Positions 15,395 through 24,636 of a DNA stretch of 35,311 bases are shown piece after piece. A program made the translations under genes and the position numbers. This DNA is from an uncultured Pelagibacteraceae bacterium (GTDB taxonomy: Bacteria; Pseudomonadota; Alphaproteobacteria; Pelagibacterales; Pelagibacteraceae). The notes below the pieces were generated by a model. It ran no database searches. It was not told the origin of the DNA and was given only the letters and a program-made list of their open reading frames with translations. The stretch is taken from positions 77,732-113,042 of the forward strand of contig CACONR010000002.1 of NCBI GenBank assembly GCA_902628565.1, given 5' to 3'. Every line of letters begins with the position of its first letter. Position 1 is the first letter of the stretch.

Positions 15395-17272
15395 TTGTCA
15401 AGTTTAATTGGATATTATTCTTTAATTTTTGGTGTCGGCGTTTCAATTTTAGTTATATTTTTTTCAATTAAAAATTTTAATGATACTCAAAAGTTAGATA
15501 CTAAAGTAATATCGCTAGTATTCTTACAACTTTTATTTGTAATAATAAGCTTCTCAGGCTTAATTTTATCTTTTGTTAACTCGGATTTTAGTAATGAGAC
15601 AGTTTTTAATCATTCCCATACAACTAAGCCCCTTTTTTATAAAATCTCTGGGACCTGGGGCAATCATGAGGGTAGTCTATTATTATGGTTGTTAGTTTTA
15701 ACATTATTTATATTTGTCTTTTTACTGAGTTCAAAAAATCAACCAAAACAATATAAAATTTTAACTTTATTATTCCAGCAGATAATAATAGTTGGTTTTT
15801 TCATTTTTCTAATACAAACCTCTAGTCCTTTTAATCATGTTTTTCCAGTTCCAAAAGAAGGATTAGGTTTAAATCCTATATTGCAAGACCCTGCATTAGC
15901 AATTCACCCGCCGATTTTATATTTAGGCTATGTTGGAACTTCCATAATTTTTTCCTCAGCACTTGCAGCAGTTTGTTCAAATAATATTACAAAAATATGG
16001 GCATCACATATCAAAAAATGGGTTTTAGTTTCATGGATTTTTTTAACCTTAGGAATTTTACTTGGATCTATTTGGGCTTACTATGAATTAGGATGGGGTG
16101 GTTTTTGGTTTTGGGATCCAGTTGAAAATGTATCTTTAATGCCATGGTTTGCATTAACAACATTATTACATTGTGTATTAGTTTTAGAAAAAAAGCAAAT
16201 TCTTACCTCGTGGGTTGTTGTGTTATCAATTGCAACTTTTACCCTAAGTATGTGTGGTACTTTTTTAGTTCGATCAGGTATTTTAAATTCTGTTCATACA
16301 TTTGCCAACGATCCAGAAAGAGGCTTGTATATTCTAATATTTTTATTTATTTTAATATTTCTATCTTTTTTTATTTTTTTAATTTTTCATAAAAGTGATG
16401 ATAACAGTTCTAAAACTTTCTACTTATTAAGTAAGGAAACATCAATTTTAGTGAATAATTGGTTTATGATGTATTTTTTGTCTGTTGTTTTAATTGGCAC
16501 AATTTATCCAATATTTTTAGAAGTAATTTCGTCTCAAAAAATATCTGTAGGTCCACCATTTTTTAACAAATTGATACTACCATTTTTAATTCCATTTATG
16601 TTAGCGATGGCAATAGGACCTAAATTAAAGTGGATTAAATCGGATATTGAAGACAAAATTTATTTAATTTTATTTTTTGTTATTTCTTTAATTTTATCCG
16701 TATTGATAATTAGAAATTTAGATATTAATTTTCTTTACAATACTATTTTAATTACAGCAGCTTTTTATTTATTTTTTATAACTCTTAGAGATTTTTTTCA
16801 GAGAAAATATAGAAACCTGTCGCAAATTACCGCTCATTTTAGTTTTAGTATTTTAATACTTAGTATTTTATTTAATAATATTTTTTCTTCTGAAGTTATT
16901 ACAAATTTAAAAATTAATGAAACTTACCAAGCTCAAAATTTGAAGATTAATTTTGAGAGCATTGAACAAGAAAATAAACAAAATTTTAAAGCAATTAGAG
17001 GTAAGTTTATTGTAGAGGATAAAAGTGGATTAATTGAGGTCATGCAACCTGAATTAAGAATATATAATCAACCAAATATTGTTACTAGTGAAGCTGATAT
17101 CAAAACTAATATATTCACTGATAAATTTATGACAATGAATTATGTCCAAAATCAAGATTATTTTAATATTCGTTATCAAGCAAAGCCATTCATGATTTGG
17201 ATTTGGATTTCTACAATTCTATTGTGCTTGAGTGGTTGTTTATCTTTAATTAGAAAAAAATATGAGAACTAA
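15395..17272 (+). CDS. ccmF: Cytochrome c maturation heme lyase subunit CcmF
   Basis: This 625-residue, multi-helix membrane protein starts at a TTG one base after the ccmE stop; the near-zero spacing and the family-like N-terminus support this start. Landmarks are HSHTTKPLFYKISGTWGNHEGSLLLW (near 74-99), PILQDPALAIHPPILYLGY (near 161-179), and the WWD-type motif GWGGFWFWDPVENVSLMPW. It joins heme from CcmE to apocytochrome CxxCH thiols together with CcmH. Its last 11 bases overlap ccmG. It is slightly short for the family but appears complete. Confidence 0.96.
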   Translation: MSSLIGYYSLIFGVGVSILVIFFSIKNFNDTQKLDTKVISLVFLQLLFVIISFSGLILSFVNSDFSNETVFNHSHTTKPLFYKISGTWGNHEGSLLLWLLVLTLFIFVFLLSSKNQPKQYKILTLLFQQIIIVGFFIFLIQTSSPFNHVFPVPKEGLGLNPILQDPALAIHPPILYLGYVGTSIIFSSALAAVCSNNITKIWASHIKKWVLVSWIFLTLGILLGSIWAYYELGWGGFWFWDPVENVSLMPWFALTTLLHCVLVLEKKQILTSWVVVLSIATFTLSMCGTFLVRSGILNSVHTFANDPERGLYILIFLFILIFLSFFIFLIFHKSDDNSSKTFYLLSKETSILVNNWFMMYFLSVVLIGTIYPIFLEVISSQKISVGPPFFNKLILPFLIPFMLAMAIGPKLKWIKSDIEDKIYLILFFVISLILSVLIIRNLDINFLYNTILITAAFYLFFITLRDFFQRKYRNLSQITAHFSFSILILSILFNNIFSSEVITNLKINETYQAQNLKINFESIEQENKQNFKAIRGKFIVEDKSGLIEVMQPELRIYNQPNIVTSEADIKTNIFTDKFMTMNYVQNQDYFNIRYQAKPFMIWIWISTILLCLSGCLSLIRKKYEN

Positions 17273-17780
17273 AATTTTTCCAATATTTTTAATTTTTACT
17301 TTCTCAATAATTTTCTATGTTTTTTACAAAGGATTACAAAATACAAATATTTATACACCTGAAATAAAATCTGAAATTAAAATTCCAAATTTTGACGCAA
17401 AAGAGTTTTTTTCAAAAGACAAAGTAAATTCAGATCAGATTTTTATAGGAAGTAATTATTATTTATTAAACATTTGGGCTTCGTGGTGTGTTCCTTGCAA
17501 AGAGGAACATAAGTATCTAATAGATTTAAGTGAAAAAGAGAATATCAAAATTATTGGACAAAACTATAAAGATAATTTTGATAATGCAAAAAATTTTTTG
17601 ATAAATTTAGATAATCCATACGATTATATTTTTTTAGATTATGATGGTACGATAGCTATTGAATGGGGCGCATATGGTGTACCTGAAACCTTTTTAATTC
17701 AAAACAATAAAATAATAAAAAAAATAATTGGTCCCTTGAATGAAAAATTAGCTTTTGAGATAAGAGAATTGACACAATGA
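17262..17780 (+). CDS. ccmG: Thiol:disulfide oxidoreductase CcmG (DsbE)
   Basis: This 172-residue, membrane-anchored thioredoxin-fold protein has its anchor at about 5-23. The active site Cys76-Val-Pro-Cys79 sits in LNIWASWCVPCKEE, and the cis-proline loop YGVPETFLI follows. It reduces apocytochrome c or CcmH thiols in the periplasm. It starts inside the end of ccmF and overlaps ccmH as ATGA. The CVPC active site is normal for CcmG. Confidence 0.95.
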   Translation: MRTKIFPIFLIFTFSIIFYVFYKGLQNTNIYTPEIKSEIKIPNFDAKEFFSKDKVNSDQIFIGSNYYLLNIWASWCVPCKEEHKYLIDLSEKENIKIIGQNYKDNFDNAKNFLINLDNPYDYIFLDYDGTIAIEWGAYGVPETFLIQNNKIIKKIIGPLNEKLAFEIRELTQ

Positions 17781-18148
17781 ATATTTTAAAATTTTTAGTT
17801 TCTGTGATTTTTTTGATTTATTTTTTTTCCTCTGATTTAAAAGCTAAAAACTTAGAAATTGAAATAACAAAAAATTTAAGATGTTTAATTTGTCAAGGAC
17901 AATCAGTATACGACTCAGACTCTGAATTTGCTAATAGTTTAAAAATTTTAGTAAAAAAAAAATTAAATGAAGGCTTAGACGAAAAACAAATTTATGTTTA
18001 TCTTAAAGATAAATATGGAGATTGGATTCTGTATGACCCGGGATTCAGTAAAAATACCTATTTTCTTTGGTTAATACCTATATTGATGTTTGTATTTGGT
18101 GGTGCAATAATACTCAAGAAAGTTATATTAAATAAAAAAAAATTATGA
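17777..18148 (+). CDS. ccmH: Cytochrome c maturation protein CcmH (CycL-type)
   Basis: This 123-residue protein has a signal peptide (about 1-23) and the redox motif NLRCLICQGQS with Cys36 and Cys39. It continues with LKDKYGDWILYDPGF and a C-terminal transmembrane anchor near 95-114. It holds the apocytochrome c thiols for ligation by CcmF. It is the short CcmH form; no CcmI/CycH TPR domain is attached and none follows in the operon. It overlaps the next gene as ATGA. Confidence 0.94.
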   Translation: MNILKFLVSVIFLIYFFSSDLKAKNLEIEITKNLRCLICQGQSVYDSDSEFANSLKILVKKKLNEGLDEKQIYVYLKDKYGDWILYDPGFSKNTYFLWLIPILMFVFGGAIILKKVILNKKKL

Positions 18149-18660
18149 ATTATCTAAGAATTTGTTACTTGGTAATATTGTCTTTTTTAATTTCTTCTTC
18201 AATTATTGCAGAAGATACTAAAGTAAGTAATGATAATACAAAGTTTAATATTTATTCAGGGATGTTTGACTTTAGTGATAATGGAAAGAGATCAGCTTTA
18301 ATTGGGTTTCAACATCAGAATATTGATTTAAACAGAGATACTTTTCTTGGTAATCTTTCTCCAATAACAGGATTTATGTTTACTGCTGATAGTGCAGCTT
18401 ACCTGTATACTGGTGTGCAGGCACAATATTCCTTAGGAGCATTGAATATTATTCCTAGTTTTACTCCTGGACTTTATAACAAGGGAGATGGAAAAGATCT
18501 TGGGCACCTACTAGAATTTAAAAGTGAAGTCCAGATTTCTTTGAATTTATTTCAAAATAGCCAATTAGGCTTATCATATAATCATTTATCCAATGCAAGT
18601 TTGGGAGATAAAAATCCTGGGGCAAATAGTTATATGTTTAATTTTCTTAAAACCTTTTAA
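18145..18660 (+). CDS. PagL-like acyloxyacyl hydrolase family outer-membrane protein
   Basis: This 171-residue protein has a signal peptide (about 1-22) and alternating-strand segments ending in a terminal Phe, as expected of a small outer-membrane beta-barrel. Near the end it has YNHLSNASLGDKNPGANSY. This aligns without gaps to the PagL active-site segment: His147 and Ser149 fit the catalytic His and Ser, but the third catalytic residue (Glu140 of Pseudomonas PagL) is Asn161. PagL removes a 3-O-acyl chain from lipid A. Here lipid A remodelling is possible but uncertain. It is coupled by ATGA to ccmH although it has no known role in cytochrome assembly. Confidence 0.72.
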   Translation: MNYLRICYLVILSFLISSSIIAEDTKVSNDNTKFNIYSGMFDFSDNGKRSALIGFQHQNIDLNRDTFLGNLSPITGFMFTADSAAYLYTGVQAQYSLGALNIIPSFTPGLYNKGDGKDLGHLLEFKSEVQISLNLFQNSQLGLSYNHLSNASLGDKNPGANSYMFNFLKTF

Positions 18661-18671
18661 AAAAACATTCT

Positions 18672-19829
18672 ATGATAATGAGATTGAAAGATTGTCACAA
18701 TTTTGGTGATTTTAGAAAACTTGCTAAGCTAAAGCTTCCATCGCCTATTTTTCATTATATTGATGGCGCTGCTGATGATGAAATTACATACGCTAGGAAT
18801 ACTAGCGCTTTTGACGATGTAGATTTAGTTCCAAATGTTTTAAGAGGTGTTGAGAATGTAGATTTGTCTACGACGATTTTTGGTAAAAAATTGGATTTAC
18901 CATTTTATCTTTCACCAACAGCATTACAAAGACTTTTCCATTATGATGGTGAAAGAGCAGTTGGAAAAGCAGCTAAAAAATTTAATACAATGTTTGGTGT
19001 TTCTGCATTAGCAACTGTTAGCGTAGAGGAAATATCCTCTTTGATTGATACACCCAAAATGTTTCAGTTTTATTTTCACAAAGACAGAGGTTTAAATGAC
19101 TCTTGTTTAGAACGGGCTAAGGCTGCTAAATTTGATGTAATGGCTCTAACAGTCGATACCATTACAGGAGGAAATCGTGAAAGAGATTTAAGAACTGGTT
19201 TTACTTCGCCGCCAAAATTGACTCTATCTAGCTTATTTAGTTTTGCGACCAAACCTATGTGGGGAATAAATTATTTAACAAAAGGAAAATTTGAATTACC
19301 TCACCTTCAAGACTTTGTAAAAGAGGGTACAAGTACAAACTCTTCGATAGGAAATTATTTTTCAACAATGTTAGACCAGTCTATGAATTGGAAAGATGCT
19401 GAAAAACTTTGTTCTCAATGGGGAGGTCATTTTGCACTTAAAGGTATAATGAGTGTAGAAGATGCTAAAAAAGCAGTTGATATAGGATGTACTGGTATAA
19501 TGGTTTCAAATCATGGTGGCAGACAACTTGATGGATCGAGATCACCGTTTGATCAACTCGCAGAAATTGTTGATGCAGTTGGAGATAAACTTGATGTTAT
19601 ATGTGAAGGAGGAATTCATAGAGGAACACATATGCTTAAAGCACTATCTCTTGGTGCAAAAGCATGTTCTGGTGGAAGACTTTATCTTTATGCGCTTGCA
19701 GCAGCAGGCCAACCAGGTGTCGAAAGAGCTCTTGAATTGTATAAATCTGAGTTAGTGAGAGACATGAAGCTCATGGGATGTACAAAAATTTCAGATCTTA
19801 ATAGAAATAATCTTAGATTTAGAAAATAG
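18672..19829 (+). CDS. FMN-dependent alpha-hydroxy-acid oxidase/dehydrogenase, copy 1 (LldD/GOX family)
   Basis: This 385-residue TIM barrel matches spinach glycolate oxidase motif by motif: Tyr29 (FHYIDGAADDE), Tyr134 (FQFYFHK), Arg169 (GNRERD), Lys257 (ALKGIMS), and His281 plus Arg284 in SNHGGRQLDGSRSPFD. All catalytic and FMN positions are kept. The family oxidises L-2-hydroxy acids (lactate, glycolate, mandelate and others) to 2-oxo acids, passing electrons to oxygen or to quinone. ATG 18678 is an alternative start. A near-twin gene follows directly with a one-base overlap. Which hydroxy acid is used cannot be read from the sequence. Confidence 0.9.
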   Translation: MIMRLKDCHNFGDFRKLAKLKLPSPIFHYIDGAADDEITYARNTSAFDDVDLVPNVLRGVENVDLSTTIFGKKLDLPFYLSPTALQRLFHYDGERAVGKAAKKFNTMFGVSALATVSVEEISSLIDTPKMFQFYFHKDRGLNDSCLERAKAAKFDVMALTVDTITGGNRERDLRTGFTSPPKLTLSSLFSFATKPMWGINYLTKGKFELPHLQDFVKEGTSTNSSIGNYFSTMLDQSMNWKDAEKLCSQWGGHFALKGIMSVEDAKKAVDIGCTGIMVSNHGGRQLDGSRSPFDQLAEIVDAVGDKLDVICEGGIHRGTHMLKALSLGAKACSGGRLYLYALAAAGQPGVERALELYKSELVRDMKLMGCTKISDLNRNNLRFRK

Positions 19830-20986
19830 TGAGTTTACAAAATTGTTATAATTTTGACGATTTTAGAAAACTTGCGAAAAAAAAATTACCTTCGCCAATA
19901 TTTCATTATATTGATGGAGGTGCAGATGATGAAATAACTCTCAAAAGAAATACAAAATCTTTTGATGAATGTGATTTAGTTCCTAATATTTTAGCAAGTG
20001 TTGGAAAACCAGATCTCTCAACAAATATTTTTGGAAAAAAAATTGATATGCCACTATTTTTATCACCATGTGCCATGCAAAGACTTTATCATCATGATGG
20101 TGATAAAGCATCTGCTAGAGCAGCTGATAAGTTTGGAACATTTTATAGTATGTCTACGATGGCAAATAATACTATAGAAGAAATTTCAAATATTTCAGGT
20201 GGACCAAAGTTATTTCAACTTTATGTTCACAAAGATCAATCAATTACTGATGATTTAATTGATCGCTGTAGAAGATCAGGATTTGATGGAATGTGTTTAA
20301 CAGTAGATACTTTAGTGGCAGGTAATAGAGAAAGAGATCATAGAACAGGTTTTACAACCCCTCCAAAGTTAACTTTACAAAGTTTAATGAGTTTTGCTCT
20401 TCACCCTAGTTGGGTATTTAATTATCTTACGCACGGGAAATTTAAATTAGCAAATGTGGCTACAAAAACAGATAAGGGTACTAACATTGCAAAATCAGTT
20501 ATTGAGTACATTAACGAACAATATGATCCAGCAATGAACTGGAAGGATGCTGAATATTGTGTGAAGAAATGGAATGGACCTTTTGCACTTAAAGGTGTTA
20601 TGTCTGTTGAAGATGCTAAAAGAGCAATAGATATTGGTTGTACCGCAATTATGATTTCAAATCATGGTGGAAGACAACTTGATGGATCAAGATCACCATT
20701 CGATCAAGTTAAAGCAATCTCTGACGCAGTTGGAGATAAATTGGAAATCATTTTAGACGGGGGAGTAAGAAGAGGAACTCACGTATTAAAAGCAATCGCT
20801 GCCGGCGCAAAAGCCTGTAGTTTTGGTAAAATGTTTTTGTTCTCTTTAGCCGCAGGGGGACAACAAGGTGTTGAGCATTTGCTTAAAAATATGCATGAGG
20901 AAATAAATAGAAATATGGTTTTAATGGGTTGTAAGAACTTAAAAGAGTTGAATAGTTCAAAATTAATTTATAGAAATGGATATTAA
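19829..20986 (+). CDS. FMN-dependent alpha-hydroxy-acid oxidase/dehydrogenase, copy 2 (tandem paralogue)
   Basis: This 385-residue protein starts at a GTG whose first base is the last base of the preceding stop (TAGTG). It is about 63% identical to copy 1 over the first 114 aligned residues by hand count. The active site is intact: Tyr27, Tyr132, Arg167, Lys255, His279 and Arg282. Local differences include MSTMANNT against VSALATVS near the flavin, and SFGKMFLFS against SGGRLYLYA near the phosphate site. These may change substrate preference or let the two chains form a mixed oligomer. It lies 12 bases before the aminotransferase gene. Confidence 0.9.
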   Translation: MSLQNCYNFDDFRKLAKKKLPSPIFHYIDGGADDEITLKRNTKSFDECDLVPNILASVGKPDLSTNIFGKKIDMPLFLSPCAMQRLYHHDGDKASARAADKFGTFYSMSTMANNTIEEISNISGGPKLFQLYVHKDQSITDDLIDRCRRSGFDGMCLTVDTLVAGNRERDHRTGFTTPPKLTLQSLMSFALHPSWVFNYLTHGKFKLANVATKTDKGTNIAKSVIEYINEQYDPAMNWKDAEYCVKKWNGPFALKGVMSVEDAKRAIDIGCTAIMISNHGGRQLDGSRSPFDQVKAISDAVGDKLEIILDGGVRRGTHVLKAIAAGAKACSFGKMFLFSLAAGGQQGVEHLLKNMHEEINRNMVLMGCKNLKELNSSKLIYRNGY

Positions 20987-20998
20987 AAATTTTATTTT

Positions 20999-22165
20999 AT
21001 GAAGTTAGCAAAAAATTTAAATAATTTAGGAACAGAGACAGCTTTTTCAGTTTTAGCAGAAGCTAAAGCATTAGAAGCAAAAGGAAATCCCATGATACAT
21101 TTGGGCTTAGGTCAACCAGATTTTAAAACTCCTAAGCATGTTGTCGATGCAGCAAAAAAAGCTTTGGACGATGGACATCATGGCTATGTTTTATCTAATG
21201 GAATTTTAGAGTGTAGACAAGCTGTCACAAGATGGATTAAAAAAAGATATAGTGCTGATGTAGAAGCTGATAGAATTTTAATTATGCCGGGTGGTAAACC
21301 AACTATGAGCTATGCTATTCAATGTTTTGGAGAACCTGGTGCAGAAATTATACACCCAACACCTGCATTTCCAATTTATGAGTCAATGATCAACTATACA
21401 GGCTCAACTCCAGTCCCTTATGATTTAACTGAAGACAAAGATTTAAAATTTAATCCTGAAAAAATATTATCATTAATAACTGATAAAACGAGATTACTAA
21501 TATTAATAAATCCAAATAATCCCACAGGAAGTTTTGTGGAAAAATCAGACATAGATGTATTGGCTGAAGGATTAAAAAAGCACCCACATGTTACCATTTT
21601 GAGCGATGAAATTTATAGTAGACAAATTTTTGATAATAAAGAAATGCCTTCATTTTTTAATTACCCAGAGCTAAGAGAAAGATTAATTGTCCTAGAGGGA
21701 TGGAGTAAAGCTTATTCTATGACTGGATGGAGATTAGGCTGGAGTTTTTGGCCTAAAGAATTAGTACCACACGTTAATAAACTTTTAATAAATAGCGTAT
21801 CTTGTGTAAATGCTGCAGCACAATATGCTGGAATAGCTGCCCTGGATGGACCAGATGACTCAATTAACGAAATGATGGAAAAATTTACAGCTAGAAGAAA
21901 TTTAATTCATAAAGGTTTAAATGATTTACCAGGTGTAGAATGTAGTCTACCTGGTGGAGCTTTTTATGCTTTCCCAAAAGTTATTAAAACAGGAATGAAT
22001 GGATCTGAATTTTGTAAAAAAGCAATGCATGAAGCTGGAGTTGCAATAGTACCTGGTACTGCATTTGGGAAAACATGTAATGATTATGTAAGATTCAGTT
22101 TTGCGGCATCAAGAGATAATATTTCTCAAGCATTAGAAAATATAAAGAAAATGCTTACTAAATAA
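20999..22165 (+). CDS. Class I/II pyridoxal-phosphate aminotransferase
   Basis: This 388-residue fold-type I enzyme has GLGQPDFKTP near 36-45, NPNNPTG at 171-177 (Asn174), LSDEIY (Asp203, Tyr206), the Schiff-base Lys237 in WSKAYSMTGWR, and the carboxylate-binding Arg in YVRFSFA. It belongs to the aspartate aminotransferase-like group of the class I family. It would interconvert a 2-oxo acid and an amino acid in the cytosol, which suits its place after two enzymes that make 2-oxo acids. The exact amino donor and acceptor are unknown. Confidence 0.9.
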   Translation: MKLAKNLNNLGTETAFSVLAEAKALEAKGNPMIHLGLGQPDFKTPKHVVDAAKKALDDGHHGYVLSNGILECRQAVTRWIKKRYSADVEADRILIMPGGKPTMSYAIQCFGEPGAEIIHPTPAFPIYESMINYTGSTPVPYDLTEDKDLKFNPEKILSLITDKTRLLILINPNNPTGSFVEKSDIDVLAEGLKKHPHVTILSDEIYSRQIFDNKEMPSFFNYPELRERLIVLEGWSKAYSMTGWRLGWSFWPKELVPHVNKLLINSVSCVNAAAQYAGIAALDGPDDSINEMMEKFTARRNLIHKGLNDLPGVECSLPGGAFYAFPKVIKTGMNGSEFCKKAMHEAGVAIVPGTAFGKTCNDYVRFSFAASRDNISQALENIKKMLTK

Positions 22166-22203
22166 GCTGTATTTTTGATAAAATTTTTACTAATATTCTT
22201 TCA

Positions 22204-23577
22204 ATGAATGAGCAAGTCCAAGCAGAATTTAAAAAAATTTTTAATGGAAGATTTTCAACTTCTGAGTCAACGAGAGCAAATTATGCAAGAGGTGAAGATA
22301 CATATGATCCTGTCTTGTCTCAAGCTGTAGTTTTTCCTGAAACTAATGAGGAAGTTTCTAAGGTACTACGTCTATGTAATGAACATAAAATTCCAGTTGT
22401 ACCTTTTGGTACTGGAACATCATTAGAAGGTAATGTTGTAGGTAATGAAAAAGGCATAACTATATGTCTAGAAAAAATGAATAAAATTTTAAGTGTAAAT
22501 GTTGAGGACTTTGATTGTAGAGTTCAGGCATGTGTAACTAAGGAACAACTCAATGATTATTTGAGGGAGGATGGTGTTTTTTTCCCAATAGACCCTGGCG
22601 CGAATGCAGCAATAGGAGGTATGGCATCAACGTCAGCTTCAGGAACAATGGCTGTGAAATATGGAACAATGAAAACTGTAATATCAGGACTTACAGTGGT
22701 TTTGCCTAATGGTGATATTGTAAATACTGGTAGTAGAACTAAAAAAACGTCTGCAGGTTATAATTTGACCAATCTTTTCATAGGCTCTGAGGGAACTTTA
22801 GGAATAATTACAGAAATTCAATTGAGGTTATCGCCAATACCAGAGAGTATAATGTCTGCAGTTTGTCATTTTCCAACTTTAGAAAATGCTGTCCAAACTG
22901 CTCAACAAGTTATTCAATATGGAGTTCCTATTGCGAGAATTGAAATGCTTAATAAAGATCAAATGGGTATCAGTATTAATTATTCAAAATTGAAAAACGT
23001 TGAAGCTGTACCAACTTTATTTTTTGAATTTCATGGGTCTGAGGCATCCAATAATGAGAACATTAAAATTGTTGAGGAAATATCAAAGGATAACAATGGA
23101 AGTTCTTTTAAATGGGCAAAGGATTTGGAAGAGAGAAATAAACTTTGGAAGGCTAGATGGGATGTGTATTATTCTGTTAAAGCATTGATAAATAACGGAA
23201 GAGTTTACTCAACTGATGTATGTTTACCAATTTCAAATATAACTGAATGCGTAAATTATGCAGAAGAACAAGCACAAAAATTTGGGTTAAGGGCTCCAAT
23301 GGTTGGTCATTTAGGAGATGGCAACTTTCATGTACTTTTACCTTTTGATCCAGCAAAAAAAGAAACATATAATAAAATTAGAGAATTTAATGATTTGTTA
23401 ATTAAAAAAGCGCTTGAACTAAAGGGTACAATTACTGGGGAACATGGCGTTGGTCTTCACAAAAAAGAATATCTTTTAAAAGAACATCCTGACAATATTC
23501 CATTAATGAAATTGATTAAAAGAAGCATTGATCAAAATAATATAATGAATCCGGGTAAAATATTTGATCTAAACTAA
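22204..23577 (+). CDS. FAD-linked oxidase, GlcD/D-lactate dehydrogenase type
   Basis: This 457-residue flavoprotein has a PCMH-type FAD domain: VVPFGTGTSLEGN (about 65-77), DPGANAAIGGMASTSASG, YGTMKTVISGLTVVLPNG and GSEGTLGIITEIQLRL. The C-terminal cap has GHLGDGNFHVLLPFD, TGEHGVG and IMNPGKIFDL. These fit D-lactate dehydrogenase (cytochrome) and glycolate oxidase subunit GlcD. It oxidises a D-2-hydroxy acid to the 2-oxo acid. No GlcE or GlcF partners are present, so a single-subunit D-2-hydroxyacid dehydrogenase is likelier. It sits 38 bases after the aminotransferase gene. Confidence 0.9.
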   Translation: MNEQVQAEFKKIFNGRFSTSESTRANYARGEDTYDPVLSQAVVFPETNEEVSKVLRLCNEHKIPVVPFGTGTSLEGNVVGNEKGITICLEKMNKILSVNVEDFDCRVQACVTKEQLNDYLREDGVFFPIDPGANAAIGGMASTSASGTMAVKYGTMKTVISGLTVVLPNGDIVNTGSRTKKTSAGYNLTNLFIGSEGTLGIITEIQLRLSPIPESIMSAVCHFPTLENAVQTAQQVIQYGVPIARIEMLNKDQMGISINYSKLKNVEAVPTLFFEFHGSEASNNENIKIVEEISKDNNGSSFKWAKDLEERNKLWKARWDVYYSVKALINNGRVYSTDVCLPISNITECVNYAEEQAQKFGLRAPMVGHLGDGNFHVLLPFDPAKKETYNKIREFNDLLIKKALELKGTITGEHGVGLHKKEYLLKEHPDNIPLMKLIKRSIDQNNIMNPGKIFDLN

Positions 23578-23592
23578 TTGTATAACACTCTC

Positions 23593-24546
23593 ATGAAAAA
23601 AATTTTAATTACTAGAAAATTAATTAAAGAAAGTGAGGATAAAGCTTCGCAAACTTTTGACCCAATTTTTAATACAAATGATGAGTTGTACTCTCAGTCC
23701 AAAGTTATAGAAATGAGCCAAGGATGTAATGGAATTCTAACTTCTCTGACCGATAAAATGGATAAAGAAACAATAAATAAATTACCAGATACTATTAAAG
23801 TTATTTCAAATTTTGCTGTTGGATTTGGAAATATTGATTTAGATGCCGCAAAAAAAAGAGGCATTGCAGTGACCAATACTCCTGAGGTTTTATCTGACGC
23901 GACAGCTGAAATTGGGATACTTTTAATTTTAGGTGCATGTAGAAGAGCCTCTGAAGGAATAGTATCTGCTCAAGAAGGTGGATGGAAGTGGTCAGCAGAC
24001 TACTTAATAGGTAAGCAATTGACGGGCTCAAGACTTGGTATTCTAGGCATGGGAAGAATAGGACAAAAAATTGCAAAGATTGCAAAGTCGTTAGGTATGA
24101 TAATTCATTATCACAATAGATCAAAGTTAAGTGATGAAAAAGAACAGGGAGCAATTTATCACGATAATATCAAAAGTCTTTTTTCAGTTTCTGATGTCCT
24201 ATCAATTTGTTGTCCTGCTACTAAAGAAACAGAAAACATGATTAACAAAGAAACAATTGAATATTTTCCTAAAGGAGCAGTAATTACTAATGTCGCTAGA
24301 GGAGATATAGTCGATGATGAAGCTTTAATTGATGCATTAAACCGGAGAAAAATATATGCAGCTGGATTAGATGTTTATAAAAATGAGCCAAACTTAAATC
24401 CCGGTTATAATAAAATTAAGTCAGCATTTATTCTTCCACACCTAGGAAGCGCAACAAAGGATACAAGAATTGCAATGGCAAATTTAGCAATTGATAATAT
24501 CGATGAGTTTTTTAAAACTGGAAATTGTAAAAATAAAGTAAATTAA
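23593..24546 (+). CDS. D-isomer-specific 2-hydroxyacid dehydrogenase (glyoxylate/hydroxypyruvate reductase-like)
   Basis: I start at ATG 23593 (MKKILITRKL); a TTG at 23578 is possible but adds only a weak leader. The 317-residue protein has the nucleotide fold GILGMGRIGQKIAKIA and the catalytic Arg in NVARGDIVDDEAL. The catalytic Glu lies in GLDVYKNEPNLN and the catalytic His in LPHLGSATKDTR. It reduces 2-oxo acids such as glyoxylate or hydroxypyruvate to D-2-hydroxy acids with NAD(P)H, or runs in reverse. With the neighbouring flavoenzymes it completes a set acting on both hydroxyacid stereoisomers. It is the last gene before the 118-base TRAP leader. Confidence 0.9.
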   Translation: MKKILITRKLIKESEDKASQTFDPIFNTNDELYSQSKVIEMSQGCNGILTSLTDKMDKETINKLPDTIKVISNFAVGFGNIDLDAAKKRGIAVTNTPEVLSDATAEIGILLILGACRRASEGIVSAQEGGWKWSADYLIGKQLTGSRLGILGMGRIGQKIAKIAKSLGMIIHYHNRSKLSDEKEQGAIYHDNIKSLFSVSDVLSICCPATKETENMINKETIEYFPKGAVITNVARGDIVDDEALIDALNRRKIYAAGLDVYKNEPNLNPGYNKIKSAFILPHLGSATKDTRIAMANLAIDNIDEFFKTGNCKNKVN

Positions 24547-24636
24547 TTCTACTCTGGATTGAATCTAATTCAACTATTGCGACATCTACGCTTTTTTTTA
24601 GAAAGACTCTAATCTGATTCTATGTTTTAATTATTC

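Noticed and set aside
21930..21957. Imperfect inverted repeat CCAGGT...ACCTGG
   Set aside because: It is inside the aminotransferase gene, encoding the family-conserved DLPGVE...LPGG segment, and is best explained by the two LPG codon groups.
22204..23577. Annotation as glycolate oxidase subunit GlcD of a GlcDEF complex
   Set aside because: No GlcE or GlcF gene is present nearby; a single-subunit D-2-hydroxyacid dehydrogenase is more economical.
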